A stretch of DNA of 64,000 nt, from NCBI RefSeq assembly GCF_913773735.1, contig NZ_CAJYEB010000014.1:1-64000 (forward strand). The letters are read 5' to 3'. The notes beneath the pieces were generated by a model that saw nothing but the letters and a program-made list of their open reading frames with translations, was not told the DNA's origin and searched no databases. The position numbers and the translations under genes are program-made. The DNA is from an uncultured Massilia sp. (GTDB lineage Bacteria > Pseudomonadota > Gammaproteobacteria > Burkholderiales > Burkholderiaceae_D). Positions 51,068-60,962 of this stretch are shown here, one piece after another (the stretch's first letter is position 1; each line of letters starts with the position of its first letter).

Positions 51068-51535
51068 TTAACCGATCACGAACAGCGGTTGGCCGAATTC
51101 GACGGGCTGGCCATTTTCCACCAGGATCTTGGTGACGGTGCCGGAGAGGTCGGCATCGATTTCGTTGAGGAGCTTCATCGCTTCGATGATGCACAGGGTG
51201 TCGCCTTCCTTGACGGTGGCGCCGACTTCGACGAAGGCCGGGGCGCCCGGTGCCGAGGAACGGTAGAAGGTGCCGACCATCGGCGACTTGACCACGTGGC
51301 CGGTCGGCTCGGCGGGGGCGGCCGGCGCGGCCGCGGCCGGTGCCGGCGCGGCGGCCTGGACTGCCGGCGCCGAGAATTGCTGGACGCCCTGCTGCGGCAC
51401 CATCATCATTTGATTCTGCGGGATTGCCGAGGATTTGACGATGCGAACCTTGCTTTCGCCTTCGGTAACTTCGAGCTCAGCGATGTCCGATTCGGCGACG
51501 AGGTCGATCAATGTCTTGAGTTTTCTTAGATCCAT
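51068..51535 (-). CDS. accB: Acetyl-CoA carboxylase, biotin carboxyl carrier protein
   Basis: The 155-residue product carries biotin on Lys121 in EAMKL. The N-terminal 35 residues ([20 protein letters not shown]) and a Pro/Ala linker (about 55-75) precede the biotinyl domain that begins [11 protein letters not shown]. It works with AccC and the AccAD transferase, which is outside the window. aroQ lies upstream on the same strand across an 84-bp gap. Confidence 0.98.
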   Translation of the reverse strand: MDLRKLKTLIDLVAESDIAELEVTEGESKVRIVKSSAIPQNQMMMVPQQGVQQFSAPAVQAAAPAPAAAAPAAPAEPTGHVVKSPMVGTFYRSSAPGAPAFVEVGATVKEGDTLCIIEAMKLLNEIDADLSGTVTKILVENGQPVEFGQPLFVIG

Positions 51536-51619
51536 GTGAAACCCCTTGGAATTATTTGTTGTTGAGCATGTGTGGCGTCAGAGCGCACATCCTCACAGAA
51601 TGCGTGAAGTTGACGTAGA

Positions 51620-52057
51620 TTAACGCTGTTTCAGTGCAAAGTCGATGGCAAAGCGATATCCATCAGCGCCCAGCCCGCAGATCGTGCCAAGCGCGATCGC
51701 GGACAAAAACGAGTGCTGCCGAAACTCCTCACGCTTGTGAATATTGGAGATATGGACTTCCACAAATGGAATGTCGACCCCCGCCAGCGCATCGCGCAGC
51801 GCCACGCTGGTATGGGTCAGTCCGCCCGGGTTGATGACGATCGCGTCCACGCCCTCCGTCCTTGCTGCGTGGATACGATCGATCAGCGCTCCTTCATGGT
51901 TGCTCTGGAAGCAATCGAGACTGCCGCCTGCCGCCGCCGCCTGGTCACGGGCAGCCTGTTCGATGTCGGCCAACGTCGTTGCGCCATACACCGCAGGCTC
52001 GCGCGTCCCCAGCAGATTCAGGTTGGGGCCGTTGAGCAGCAGTAGCTTTTTCGCCAT
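51620..52057 (-). CDS. aroQ: Type II 3-dehydroquinate dehydratase
   Basis: The 145-residue product dehydrates 3-dehydroquinate to 3-dehydroshikimate. The signature [17 protein letters not shown] holds catalytic Arg19 and Tyr24; [16 protein letters not shown] and [18 protein letters not shown] complete the active site. The size is normal for the dodecameric type II enzyme. The ATG at 52057 is the conserved start. It is the first gene of the aroQ-accB-accC-prmA run. Confidence 0.97.
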   Translation of the reverse strand: MAKKLLLLNGPNLNLLGTREPAVYGATTLADIEQAARDQAAAAGGSLDCFQSNHEGALIDRIHAARTEGVDAIVINPGGLTHTSVALRDALAGVDIPFVEVHISNIHKREEFRQHSFLSAIALGTICGLGADGYRFAIDFALKQR

Positions 52058-52181
52058 GTTGGAACCGTCTGTTTGCCCGAAAGACAGGCATTTTGCCGCC
52101 AACGTTACGGGTTGGCAAGCGATATGAGGAAGTCCGGAACGAAGTGAACGACCGTTCGCCGGACGCCCCGGCAACCTGCCA

Positions 52182-52742
52182 TCAACCTTTCAGGGCCGCC
52201 AGGTCCGCGCGCAGCTGGTCGAACTTCAGGCGGCCCAGGTAGGTCTTGCGTACCTGCCCATCTGCGCCGATCAGGACGGTATAAGGCAGGCCGCCGTTCG
52301 CATTGCCCAGGCCGCGCGCCAGGTCGGTCGCGCCCAGGCCGCCCACGTAGAGCGGATAGGAAATCTTGATCTTCTTCGCGAATTCGGCGAGGTTGGTCGG
52401 CGAATCGATGCCGATGCCGATCACATGGAACGTCTTGCCGCCATCCCTGGCCGCCAGTTCGGACAGTTCCGGCATCTCCTGCACGCAGGGCGCGCACCAG
52501 GATGCCCAGAAATTCACCAGGAGCGGCTTGCCCTTCCACTGCGCCAGCGACTGCGGCTTGCCGGCCAGGTCGTTGAGCGACTGGGCGTACAGGTTCGCCG
52601 CCGCCGTGTGGGCGCGGCTGTCGGTCGGCGCGTAGCTGGTGGTGACGGGGCCCTTGGCGTCCTGGCGCACGCCGGCGATGGCGCCCAGGACCGTGAAGGC
52701 GGTGGCGAGGATGGCGTAACCCGCCAAATGTTTCTTGTTCAT
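52182..52742 (-). CDS. TlpA-like membrane-anchored thiol:disulfide oxidoreductase
   Basis: The 186-residue product has an N-terminal membrane anchor or uncleaved signal (about 8-25) and a thioredoxin fold with WCAPC (Cys83, Cys86), FWASW before it and [12 protein letters not shown] as the cis-Pro region. It probably reduces cytochrome c apoproteins or other periplasmic disulfides (ResA/TlpA group). It lies 2 bp downstream of the unknown gene that follows on the map, so the two are coupled. Confidence 0.9.
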   Translation of the reverse strand: MNKKHLAGYAILATAFTVLGAIAGVRQDAKGPVTTSYAPTDSRAHTAAANLYAQSLNDLAGKPQSLAQWKGKPLLVNFWASWCAPCVQEMPELSELAARDGGKTFHVIGIGIDSPTNLAEFAKKIKISYPLYVGGLGATDLARGLGNANGGLPYTVLIGADGQVRKTYLGRLKFDQLRADLAALKG

Positions 52743-52744
52743 CG

Positions 52745-53368
52745 TTATTGCGGCTTGTCTTCGTTGATCATCAGGGCGCGCAGGCCGGCGGCGTCGACGC
52801 GCTGCAGGCGGCCGTCGGCGCGCGGCTTGAGCGCCCCGCGCAGGTCGTTCATTTCGTACAGTTCGGCGTGCACGGTTTCCTTTTGCCAGCCGAAGCTCAC
52901 CGTCTCGACCGCGTCGTGGCGGCCGCCCCGGAAATGCGGCGTTTCCGAGATGTCGATGTCGACGCCGCGGCCCAGCAGCCAGATCTCGACTTCCTTGGCG
53001 CTGTCGACGAACAGTTGCAGGTGGATGTCGTCATGCTCGCCGGCGGTGCCGTTGAGCACGGCGCCCGTGAGGTAGGGACGGAAGTCGGCCAGCTGCTCCA
53101 TCACTTCCAGCGCCGCCTGGCGCAGGCGCTTCAGGCGCGCGGCCTGGGCCGGGCCGTGGAACAGCGCCTGGTAGCGGCGTACCTCGTCCTCGACCTGGAT
53201 ATTATCGGGAAGATAATTGGGCGAAGGGCGGTCCACGCCCAGCACCTGGCGCGCCGCCTTGGCCTTGGCGGTGCCGTAGTCTGCCCCATCCTGGGCGATC
53301 ATGCGCGCCGCCGTTGCTGCGATGCGTGCGCGCAAGGTTTGGAGGTCATCATTTGGATTAGGCATCAT
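52745..53368 (-). CDS. Unknown conserved-type protein upstream of the tlpA-like gene
   Basis: The 207-residue product (start at MMPNPNDDLQ; the next ATG 3 bp later or one at 53380 are also possible) has a helical N-terminus with basic patches and a C-terminal part with HDDIHLQLFVDSAKEVEIWL and DISETPHFRGGRHDAVETVS. The DDIHLQLF stretch recalls a nucleotidyltransferase Asp-x-Asp strand, but the preceding Gly-Ser motif is missing, so I do not assign it. It is divergent from mpl and coupled to the tlpA-like gene. Confidence 0.7.
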   Translation of the reverse strand: MMPNPNDDLQTLRARIAATAARMIAQDGADYGTAKAKAARQVLGVDRPSPNYLPDNIQVEDEVRRYQALFHGPAQAARLKRLRQAALEVMEQLADFRPYLTGAVLNGTAGEHDDIHLQLFVDSAKEVEIWLLGRGVDIDISETPHFRGGRHDAVETVSFGWQKETVHAELYEMNDLRGALKPRADGRLQRVDAAGLRALMINEDKPQ

Positions 53369-53453
53369 GTCCGAGATCATACTCTTGAACGGAAAATGGC
53401 ATCGTGTCGGGTAGAATCGCGTATTCGTCTTTTCCCGTTGGACTCCAGACTTC

Positions 53454-54848
53454 ATGCACATCCATATCCTCGGCATCTGCGGCACCTTCATGGGCGGGCT
53501 CGCCGTCCTGGCCAAGGAGGCCGGCCACCGCGTCACCGGCTGCGACGCCAACGTCTATCCCCCGATGAGCACCCAGCTCGAGGCCCAGGGCATCGAACTG
53601 ATCCAGGGCTACGGCCCGGAACAGGTCAGCCTGAACCCGGACCTGTACGTGATCGGCAACGTGATGACTCGCGGCAATCCGCTGGTCGAGGAAATCCTGA
53701 ACCGCGGCCTGCGCTACGTGTCCGGCCCGCAGTGGATCGGCGACCATATTTTGCGCGACAAGTGGGTGCTGGCCGTGGCCGGCACGCACGGCAAGACCAC
53801 GACGACCTCGATGCTGGCCTGGATCCTGGAAGACGCGGACTATGCGCCGGGCTTCCTGATCGGCGGCGTGCCGATGAACTTCGGCGTCTCCGCGCGCCTG
53901 CATGGCGACAAGCCGTCCGACTTCTTCGTCATCGAGGCCGACGAGTACGACACGGCGTTCTTCGACAAGCGCTCGAAGTTCGTGCACTACCACGCCAAGA
54001 CCGCCGTGTTGAACAACCTGGAGTACGACCACGCCGACATCTTCCCGGACATCGGCGCCATCGAGACCCAGTTCCACCACCTGGTGCGCACGGTGCCGGG
54101 CGTGGGCCGGCTGGTGGTGAACGGCGACGAGGCCTCGCTCGGGCGCGTGCTCAAGCGCGGTTGCTGGAGCGACAAGGAAAGCTTCGGCGCGGCCGAGGGG
54201 ACCGACTGGAGCCTGGTCGAGCATCCGGGCGGCGCCAGCTTCGACGTGCTGTTCAAGGGCGAGGCCCAGGGCACCGTGCACTGGGAACTGAGCGGCAAGC
54301 ACAACCGCAGCAACGCCCTGGCCGCCATCGCCGCCGCGCGCCACGTCGGCGTGCCGCCGGCCCAGGCCATCGCATCGCTGGCGCGCTTCCAGAGCGTCAA
54401 GCGGCGCATGGAAGTGCGCGGCACCGTGGGCGGCGTGACCGTCTACGACGACTTCGCCCACCACCCGACGGCGATCGCCACCACCGTCGGCGGCCTGCGC
54501 CAGAAGATCGGCACCGGCGAAAACGGCAAAGCCGGCCGCATCCTGGCCGTGCTGGAGCCGCGTTCGAACACGATGAAGCTGGGCGCGATGAAGGATGCGC
54601 TGCCGGGCAGCCTGAAGGATGCCGACCTGGTGTTCGGCTTCGGCAGCCAGCAGGCGCTGGGCTGGTCGCTGGGCGACGCGCTCAAGCCGCTGGGCGCGAT
54701 CGCGCACAGCTTCGACCAGCTGGACTACCTGGTGCAGGCCGTCGTGCAGGCCGCGCAGCCGGGCGACCACGTGCTGGTGATGAGCAACGGCGGTTTCGGC
54801 GGCGTGCACCAGAAGCTGCTGGACGCGCTGGCGGCCCGCGGCGCATGA
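53454..54848 (+). CDS. mpl: UDP-MurNAc:L-alanyl-gamma-D-glutamyl-meso-DAP ligase
   Basis: The 464-residue product recycles cell-wall tripeptide by joining it to UDP-MurNAc. It has a Mur ligase build: N-terminal Rossmann-like ILGICGTFMGGLAVLAKEAG, ATP site GTHGKTTTT (110-118), then KHNRSNALAAIAAA and DDFAHHPTAI. The ICGTFMGG start separates Mpl from MurC. Its end overlaps the yqiA start by 4 bp. Confidence 0.95.
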   Translation: MHIHILGICGTFMGGLAVLAKEAGHRVTGCDANVYPPMSTQLEAQGIELIQGYGPEQVSLNPDLYVIGNVMTRGNPLVEEILNRGLRYVSGPQWIGDHILRDKWVLAVAGTHGKTTTTSMLAWILEDADYAPGFLIGGVPMNFGVSARLHGDKPSDFFVIEADEYDTAFFDKRSKFVHYHAKTAVLNNLEYDHADIFPDIGAIETQFHHLVRTVPGVGRLVVNGDEASLGRVLKRGCWSDKESFGAAEGTDWSLVEHPGGASFDVLFKGEAQGTVHWELSGKHNRSNALAAIAAARHVGVPPAQAIASLARFQSVKRRMEVRGTVGGVTVYDDFAHHPTAIATTVGGLRQKIGTGENGKAGRILAVLEPRSNTMKLGAMKDALPGSLKDADLVFGFGSQQALGWSLGDALKPLGAIAHSFDQLDYLVQAVVQAAQPGDHVLVMSNGGFGGVHQKLLDALAARGA

Positions 54849-55522
54849 ACGACCTGTCGTGCGCGGCGCCGGCCGGCCGCATCCTGTACCTGCACGGCTT
54901 CCGCTCGTCGCCGCGCTCGTTCAAGGCGCGCGTGGTGCAGGAGCGCATGACGCGCCTGCAGCGCGCCGGCGACCTGTTCTGCCCGCAGCTGCCGGCCTCG
55001 CCGCGGGCGGCGATGGACCTGGTGCTGGGCCTGGTCGAGCGCTACGCGGACGAACTGGCCATCATCGGTTCCTCGCTGGGCGGCTTCTACGCGACCTGGC
55101 TGGCGGAACGGCTGGGCTGCCGCGCCGTCGTCGTCAACCCGGCCGTCGACCCCTTGTCCCGGCTGGAACAGCACGTCGGTACGACGACGGCCTGGCACTC
55201 GGACGCGCCGTTCGAGTTTCGCCGCGAATACATCGACGAACTGGCCGCGCTGAAGGTGGAGCGGATCACCCGGCCGGAACGCTATTTCCTGCTGGCCGCC
55301 ACCGGCGACGAGGTGCTCGACTACCGCGAGATGGTGGCGCACTACGCGGGCGGGCGCCAGCACGTGATCGACGGCAGCGACCATGCGATCCCGGAGTTCG
55401 GGGACCATGTCGACGAGGTGCTGGCGTTCTGCGGCATCGTCGACCGGCAGGGCGACGGCAAGGACAAGGGCGAGGAGAAAGGCAAGGACAAGGGCGCGAC
55501 CGGATCGGACCCGGCGCGTTGA
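54845..55522 (+). CDS. YqiA-family esterase
   Basis: The 225-residue product is a small alpha/beta hydrolase: ILYLHGFRSSPRSFKA, then GSSLGG with Ser77 as nucleophile, and DHAIPEFGDH for the His. YqiA has short-chain acyl-CoA or palmitoyl-CoA hydrolase activity in E. coli. The end has a charged tail (GKDKGEEKGKDKGATG) beyond the normal length, perhaps an extension caused by a lost stop. Start ATG overlaps the mpl stop (ATGA). Confidence 0.88.
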   Translation: MNDLSCAAPAGRILYLHGFRSSPRSFKARVVQERMTRLQRAGDLFCPQLPASPRAAMDLVLGLVERYADELAIIGSSLGGFYATWLAERLGCRAVVVNPAVDPLSRLEQHVGTTTAWHSDAPFEFRREYIDELAALKVERITRPERYFLLAATGDEVLDYREMVAHYAGGRQHVIDGSDHAIPEFGDHVDEVLAFCGIVDRQGDGKDKGEEKGKDKGATGSDPAR

Positions 55523-56112
55523 GGCCGGCATCGCTGCGCCGCGCCCGCTGGCTGGCGCATCCGGACGGCGTGCGCGCGCCGGCCGCCATGCGCGACTGGC
55601 TGGCGACGCCCGGTTCGCTGACCGCGCGCCTGGTGGCGCACAGCCGCCAGTTCCGCGTGCAGAAGCTGCGCCAGGCCGGCAATGCCTGCCTGGCCGACGA
55701 GGCGCAGGCAGTCGGCCTGCCGCGCGCGCGGCGCGTGCTGGAGCGCGAGGTGCTGCTGCGCTGCGACGGCGTGCCGGTGGTGTATGGCCACACGGTCGTG
55801 CCGCTGGCGGCGACGGCCAGCGACTGGCCGCTGTTTTCCGCGCTGGGCGAACGCTCGCTCGGCACGACGCTGTTTTACGATCCGCTGGTGCGGCGCGGTC
55901 GACTGGAATTCGCCCGGATCCGTCCGGGGCATCCGCTGCTGGCGCGCGTGCGCGCGGCGCTGGCGGCGAACGGCGTGCCGTTCGCCGCGGATGCCACCTG
56001 TTTTGCGCGGCGCTGCGTCTATCGTCGCCGTCAAGGCCTGCTGCTGGTCACCGAGGTATTCTTGCCGGCGGTGCTGACGCTGCCGGCCACACCCATCAAG
56101 AACACGAAATAA
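55519..56112 (+). CDS. ubiC: Chorismate pyruvate-lyase
   Basis: The 197-residue product converts chorismate to 4-hydroxybenzoate, the ring of ubiquinone. MRDWLATPGSLTARLVAHSR near the start, LEREVLLRCDGVPVVYGHTV and ALGERSLGTTLF are typical of UbiC, and the C-terminal Glu of TEVFLP is in place. I use the TTG at 55519, which overlaps the yqiA stop and keeps the N-terminal part seen in the family; ATG at 55588 would lose it. Start uncertain. Confidence 0.85.
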   Translation: MRPASLRRARWLAHPDGVRAPAAMRDWLATPGSLTARLVAHSRQFRVQKLRQAGNACLADEAQAVGLPRARRVLEREVLLRCDGVPVVYGHTVVPLAATASDWPLFSALGERSLGTTLFYDPLVRRGRLEFARIRPGHPLLARVRAALAANGVPFAADATCFARRCVYRRRQGLLLVTEVFLPAVLTLPATPIKNTK

Positions 56113-56116
56113 CATC

Positions 56117-58195
56117 ATGAACGTATTTTTCGAAGAATCCGGCGACTTCAAGGTCGGCACCGTGTTGTCGCAGGCCGGCGAGGCCTACCAGGTCGAGATG
56201 CCCAGCGGGAAGCGCACCAAGGTCAAGGCGCGCGACGTGATGCTGCAGTTCGACAAGCCTGACCCGGCCACGCTGCTGGAGCAGGCCAAGGGCGTCGCGC
56301 TCGAGGTCGACCTGGAGTTCCTGTGGGAAGTCGCGGGCGAGGAAGAATTCGGCTTCGCCGAGCTGGGCGCCGAGTACTTCGGCCACGCGCCGCTGCCGTT
56401 CGAGGCGGCCGGCCTGGTGCTGGCGCTGCACAATGCCCCGATCTACTTCTATAAAAAGGGGCGCGGCCGCTACAAGGCGGCGCCCGAGCAGTCGCTGCGC
56501 GCGGCGCTGGCCGGCATCGAAAAGAAGAAGCAGCAGGCCATCGTGCAGGCATCCTACGTCGAGGAACTCAAGGCGGGCCGGCTGCCGGCCGCGCTGCAGC
56601 CGCTGGTGCAGCAGTTGCTGTTCAAGCCCGACAAGAACAGCATCGAGTTCAAGGCGCTGGACACCGCGGCCAGCGAGCTGCAGACCACGGCGCAGCGCCT
56701 GATGCTGACCACCGGCGGCATCGCCTCGGCCAAGGAACTGCACATGGCGCGCTTCCTGTTCGAGCACTTCCCGCGCGGCGCCGGCTTCGCGCCGGTCGCG
56801 GTGCCGGCGGCGCCGGCCGACCTGCCGCTGGCCAGCGTGGCCGCGTTCTCGATCGACGACGTGACCACCACCGAGATCGACGATGCCTTCTCGGTCGAGC
56901 GGCTGGACGACGGCACCGTGCGCGTGGGCATCCACATCGCCGCGCCGGGCCTGGGCATCCGCCCGGACGACGCCATCGACAAGATCGCGCGCGCGCGCAT
57001 GTCGACCGTCTACATGCCGGGCGACAAGATCACGATGCTGCCGGACGAGGTCGTCGACGCGTTCACGCTGGCCGAGGGCAAGGATTGCCCGGCGCTGTCG
57101 CTGTACGCGACGCTCGATCCCAACGACTGGTCGGTGCTGTCGACCGAGACGCGCGCCGAGCGCGTGCCGATCCAGGACAACCTGCGCCACAACGACCTCG
57201 ACGAGCTGGTCAACGAGGACACCCTGGCCAGCGGGGCCGGCGACTATCCGCACAAGGAAGCGATGGGCCTGCTGTGGCAGTGGGCGCTCAAGCTGGAAGC
57301 GGGCCGCATGCAGAAGCGCGAAGCCTTCGGCCTGAAGCCCGAGCAGGCCAACCGGGTCGACTTCAATTTCTACGTCGAGGACGACGTCGTCACCATCCTG
57401 CGCCGCAAGCGCGGCGCGCCGCTGGACAAGATCGTGGCCGAGCTGATGATCTTCGCCAACAGCACCTGGGGCAAGCTGCTGCACGACTGCGGCGTGCCGG
57501 GCATCTACCGCTCGCAGGGGCCGGGCGCCGGCGGCTGGGCCGCCAAGATGCAGGTGCGCATGGTCACGCACGCGGCGCCGCACCAGGGCCTGGGCGTCGA
57601 CCAGTACGCCTGGAGCACCTCGCCGCTGCGCCGCTACACCGACCTGGTCAACCAGTGGCAGATCCTGGCCTGCGCCAGCCATGGCGTGACGGCCCCGCTG
57701 GTGGCGCCGTTCAAGCACCGCGACGCGACGCTGTTCTCGATCGTCTCGGCGTTCGACGCCGCCTACGGCGCCTACAACGACTTCCAGCAGAACATGGAAC
57801 GTTACTGGTGCCTGCGCTGGCTGGGCCAGGAACACGCGCGCCAGGTCGACGCCGTGGTGCTGAAGGACGAGGTGCTGCGCCTGGTCGAGATCCCGCTGGT
57901 GATCCGCCTGCCGGGCATGCCGCAGGCCGCGCGCGGCGCCCAGGTGCGCCTGGACATCGTGCGCTGGGACGAGGTCGACCTGACGCTGGAGGCGCGCCTG
58001 CTCGAGGTGGCCGCGGCGGCGCCGGAAGGCGCGGAGCTGGGCCTGGACGAGGACGAGGCCGAGGAGGCGGGCGCCGACACCGGCGAAGCCGCGGCCGCCG
58101 AGGGCGCGGAAGCGGAGGGCAGCGTCACCGTGGTCGACCCGGAGACGCAGACCGACGTGGCGGCGGAGCCGGCGGATCCGCATACTGCCGCTTGA
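56117..58195 (+). CDS. RNB-domain exoribonuclease (RNase II-like)
   Basis: The 692-residue product degrades RNA 3' to 5'. The RNB core has FSIDDVTTTEIDDAFSVE with the metal-binding Asp residues and VGIHIAAPGLGI, and TSPLRRYTDLVNQWQ as the end of the active site. The N-terminal region differs from E. coli RNase II. The C-terminal 40 residues are strongly acidic (LDEDEAEEAGADTGEAAAAE). It starts 4 bp after ubiC. Confidence 0.92.
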   Translation: MNVFFEESGDFKVGTVLSQAGEAYQVEMPSGKRTKVKARDVMLQFDKPDPATLLEQAKGVALEVDLEFLWEVAGEEEFGFAELGAEYFGHAPLPFEAAGLVLALHNAPIYFYKKGRGRYKAAPEQSLRAALAGIEKKKQQAIVQASYVEELKAGRLPAALQPLVQQLLFKPDKNSIEFKALDTAASELQTTAQRLMLTTGGIASAKELHMARFLFEHFPRGAGFAPVAVPAAPADLPLASVAAFSIDDVTTTEIDDAFSVERLDDGTVRVGIHIAAPGLGIRPDDAIDKIARARMSTVYMPGDKITMLPDEVVDAFTLAEGKDCPALSLYATLDPNDWSVLSTETRAERVPIQDNLRHNDLDELVNEDTLASGAGDYPHKEAMGLLWQWALKLEAGRMQKREAFGLKPEQANRVDFNFYVEDDVVTILRRKRGAPLDKIVAELMIFANSTWGKLLHDCGVPGIYRSQGPGAGGWAAKMQVRMVTHAAPHQGLGVDQYAWSTSPLRRYTDLVNQWQILACASHGVTAPLVAPFKHRDATLFSIVSAFDAAYGAYNDFQQNMERYWCLRWLGQEHARQVDAVVLKDEVLRLVEIPLVIRLPGMPQAARGAQVRLDIVRWDEVDLTLEARLLEVAAAAPEGAELGLDEDEAEEAGADTGEAAAAEGAEAEGSVTVVDPETQTDVAAEPADPHTAA

Positions 58196-58406
58196 GCCAT
58201 GGCGTCGTCTGGTGGGCCCCCGTGCCCGCCAGGCGTGCCGAGCGCCGGCCCATGCCCACGCATTGCCACCCGGTCAACCGGTCTTGAAACGGCGACAATC
58301 CCCTGTTGCTTGCAAGACCGATACTTTCCTCCGATCCTCGCAAAGACGCCGCGCCGCACGGTAGAATGGGGAGTTCCATGACACCAACCGTCCCACCCCG
58401 CAGCGC

Positions 58407-59291
58407 GTGAACACCCTTCGCCACAACCGTCCCCTGATGATCGCCATCGCCTGTTCGGTGCTGGCGCATGCCTGCCTGCTGGCGGTCCGCTTCGCGGCGC
58501 CGGACGCGTTCCGGCTGCAGCCGGCCGATCCGGGACTGGAAGTCATCCTCGTCAACGCCAAGCACCAGCGCGCGCCCCTGAAGGCCGAGGCGCTGGCCCA
58601 GGCCAACCTGGACGGCGGCGGCAACGCCGAGTCCGGGCGCGCCCAGTCGCCGCTGCCGGACCTGCGCAAGGTCGAGGACGGCGACAGCATCAAGGGCCTG
58701 CAGCGCCGCATCGCCGAGCTGGAGCAGCAGCAGAAGAACATCCTGACGCAGACCCGGGCGTCGCGCTTGAACGCCGCGCCGGTGGCCGAGCGCGCCAAGC
58801 CGGACCCGACCCGCAACGGCGCCGACGACGTCGACAGCACCCACGCGATCGCGCGCATGACGGCCGAGATCACCCAGCGCATTTCGGACGAGAACAAGCG
58901 CCCGCGCAAGACCTTCATCAGCCCCAGCACGCGCGAGGCCGGCTACGCCATGTACTACAAGGCGATGCAGAAGCGGGTCGAGGAAACCGGCACGCTGAAC
59001 TTCCCGCAGCAGGACGGGCGCAAGCTGTACGGCGAGCTGATCGTCTACATCCCGATCTTCCAGGACGGCGCCATCTACGAGAAGGAGGGCGGTCCGCGCA
59101 TCGAGCGCAGCTCCGGCAACCCGGCGCTGGACCGCGCCGCGCTGGCCATCGTGCGCCGCGCGGCGCCGTTCGGCAAGTTCCCGGCGAACATGCGTTCCTC
59201 GGACAAGGACGACCTGTGGATCGTGATCACCCGCTTCCGCTTCACGCGCGAGGAAAAGCTGCAGGCGGAACTGCGCGGCGATGGCGCGTAA
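58407..59291 (+). CDS. TonB C-terminal-type envelope protein
   Basis: The 294-residue product has a short N-terminal membrane anchor (about 10-28, MIAIACSVLAHACLLAVRF), a coiled-coil stretch (GLQRRIAELEQQQKNI), a Ser/Thr linker and a TonB-like C-terminal domain (ELIVYIPIFQDGAIYEKEGG to AALAIVRRAAPFGKFP). Lack of exbB/exbD nearby and the Gln-rich middle resemble TonB-like proteins of betaproteobacteria rather than energising TonB. Start is GTG at 58407. It lies in the mpl-aroE cluster. Confidence 0.85.
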   Translation: MNTLRHNRPLMIAIACSVLAHACLLAVRFAAPDAFRLQPADPGLEVILVNAKHQRAPLKAEALAQANLDGGGNAESGRAQSPLPDLRKVEDGDSIKGLQRRIAELEQQQKNILTQTRASRLNAAPVAERAKPDPTRNGADDVDSTHAIARMTAEITQRISDENKRPRKTFISPSTREAGYAMYYKAMQKRVEETGTLNFPQQDGRKLYGELIVYIPIFQDGAIYEKEGGPRIERSSGNPALDRAALAIVRRAAPFGKFPANMRSSDKDDLWIVITRFRFTREEKLQAELRGDGA

Positions 59292-59304
59292 AAAAAAATT
59301 TCCC

Positions 59305-59340
59305 AAAACCGGGCTCTGACCCCGGCTCTGACCCCGGTTT
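59305..59340. repeat. REP-like unit, family C
   Basis: AAAACCGGGCTCTGACCCCG followed by GCTCTGACCCCGGTTT holds two overlapping GGCTCTGACCCC units. It fills the gap between the tonB-like gene and aroE. Confidence 0.8.
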
Positions 59341-59357
59341 GATGTATTCGAGGTGCC

Positions 59358-60188
59358 ATGACAGATAAATATTGCGTGATCGGGAACCCGATCGCCCACA
59401 GCAAATCGCCCGAGATCCATGCCGCTTTTGCGCGCGAGACCGGCCAGGACATCGCCTACGAACGCCGGCTGGCGCCGCTCGACGGCTTTGCCGATACCGT
59501 GCGCGCCCTGGTGGCGCAGGGCTACCGCGGCGCCAACGTCACCGTGCCGTTCAAGCTGGAGGCCGCCGCCATCGCCACCCGGCTGGAGGAGCGGGCGCGC
59601 CTGGCGGGGGCGGTGAACACGCTGCGCTTCGACGGCATCGAGATCGTCGGCGACAACACGGACGGGGCGGGCCTGGTGGCCGACATCGTGCGCAATGCCG
59701 GCGTGGCGCTGGCGGGCCGGCGCGTGCTGCTGCTGGGCGCGGGCGGCGCGGCGCGCGGCGTCGTGCTGCCGTTCCTGCAGCAGGGACCGGCCGCCATCGT
59801 CATCGCCAACCGCACGCGCGCCACGGCCGACGCGCTGGCCGCGCAGTTCGCCGGCCACGCCGCGCCCGGCCAGGTCGTCGCCTGCGGCTTCGAGGACATC
59901 GCGGGGAGCGGCGCGCCGTTCGACGTGGTCGTCAACGCGACGTCGGCGAGCCTGTCCGCGGCCATGCCGCCGGTGCCGGCCGCGGCGTTTTGCCAAGGCA
60001 CGCTGGCATTGGATATGATGTACGGAAAATTGCCGAGTCCGTTCATGGCATTCGCCGCCCGCCACGGCGCGGCGACCCGCGACGGCCTGGGCATGCTGGT
60101 CGAACAGGCCGCCGAAGCCTTCTTCGGCTGGCGCGGCGTGCGGCCGGCGACGTCGGCGGTCCTGGAACGGATGCGCTCCACCCTATAA
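59358..60188 (+). CDS. aroE: Shikimate dehydrogenase
   Basis: The 276-residue product reduces 3-dehydroshikimate with NADPH. YCVIGNPIAHSKSPEIHAAF and NVTVPFKLEA (Lys catalytic) mark the shikimate site, and GAGGAARGVVLPF with NRTR marks the NADP site; the C-terminal LDMMYGK is typical. Its ATG is 18 bp after the REP-like unit. mtgA follows after 18 bp. Confidence 0.97.
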   Translation: MTDKYCVIGNPIAHSKSPEIHAAFARETGQDIAYERRLAPLDGFADTVRALVAQGYRGANVTVPFKLEAAAIATRLEERARLAGAVNTLRFDGIEIVGDNTDGAGLVADIVRNAGVALAGRRVLLLGAGGAARGVVLPFLQQGPAAIVIANRTRATADALAAQFAGHAAPGQVVACGFEDIAGSGAPFDVVVNATSASLSAAMPPVPAAAFCQGTLALDMMYGKLPSPFMAFAARHGAATRDGLGMLVEQAAEAFFGWRGVRPATSAVLERMRSTL

Positions 60189-60206
60189 GACGACAAGAAG
60201 ACCACC

Positions 60207-60959
60207 ATGCTCGATGCGCTCAAGGCCGGAACGGCCGCCCGGCCGAAGAAAGCGAAGAAGGCGCAGTCCGGGGGCCGGCGCTGGCTGAAATGGATATTCC
60301 TCGGTCCGCTGCTGGCCGTGCTGCTGGTGCAGCTGTACTTCTTCCTGATGATCTGCTGGTGGACGCAGTTCGATCCCTCGTCGACCAGCATGATGCGCCA
60401 GCAACTGTCGGCGCTGCGCGCGACCAATCCGGATGCGAAGCTGGAACAGGTGTGGGTGCCGTACGAGCGCATCTCGAACAACCTCAAGCGCGCCGTGATC
60501 GCTTCCGAGGACGCCAACTTCGTCGATCACGATGGCGTCGACTGGGATGCGCTGGAAAAGGCCTACGAGCGCAACAACAAGCGCCACAAGGTGGTCGGCG
60601 GCGGTTCCACCATCACCCAGCAGCTGGCCAAGAACCTGTTCCTGTCCGGCTCGCGCAACTACCTGCGCAAGGGCCAGGAACTGGTCATCGCCTACATGCT
60701 GGAAATGGTGATGAGCAAGCAGCGCATCCTGGAAATCTACCTGAACGTGGTGGAGTTCGGCCGCGGCGTGTTCGGCGCCGAAGCCGCCGCGCGCCACTAC
60801 TACCGCACCTCGGCCGCCAGCCTGAACGCCACCCAGTCCGCGCGCCTGGCCGTGATGCTGCCGAACCCGCGCTACTACGACCGCCACCGCGACACCAGCT
60901 ACCTGACCCGCCGCACCGGCATCGTCCTGCGCCGCATGCGCGCCGCCGACCTGCCCTAA
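60207..60959 (+). CDS. mtgA: Monofunctional biosynthetic peptidoglycan transglycosylase
   Basis: The 250-residue product polymerises lipid II glycan strands without a transpeptidase domain. One membrane helix (about 30-50) precedes the GT51 domain with catalytic Glu in ASEDANFVDHDGVDW and GGSTITQQLAKNLFL. Size is normal. It is the last gene of the mpl-to-mtgA cluster; a REP-like pair follows. Confidence 0.96.
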   Translation: MLDALKAGTAARPKKAKKAQSGGRRWLKWIFLGPLLAVLLVQLYFFLMICWWTQFDPSSTSMMRQQLSALRATNPDAKLEQVWVPYERISNNLKRAVIASEDANFVDHDGVDWDALEKAYERNNKRHKVVGGGSTITQQLAKNLFLSGSRNYLRKGQELVIAYMLEMVMSKQRILEIYLNVVEFGRGVFGAEAAARHYYRTSAASLNATQSARLAVMLPNPRYYDRHRDTSYLTRRTGIVLRRMRAADLP

Positions 60960-60962
60960 ATC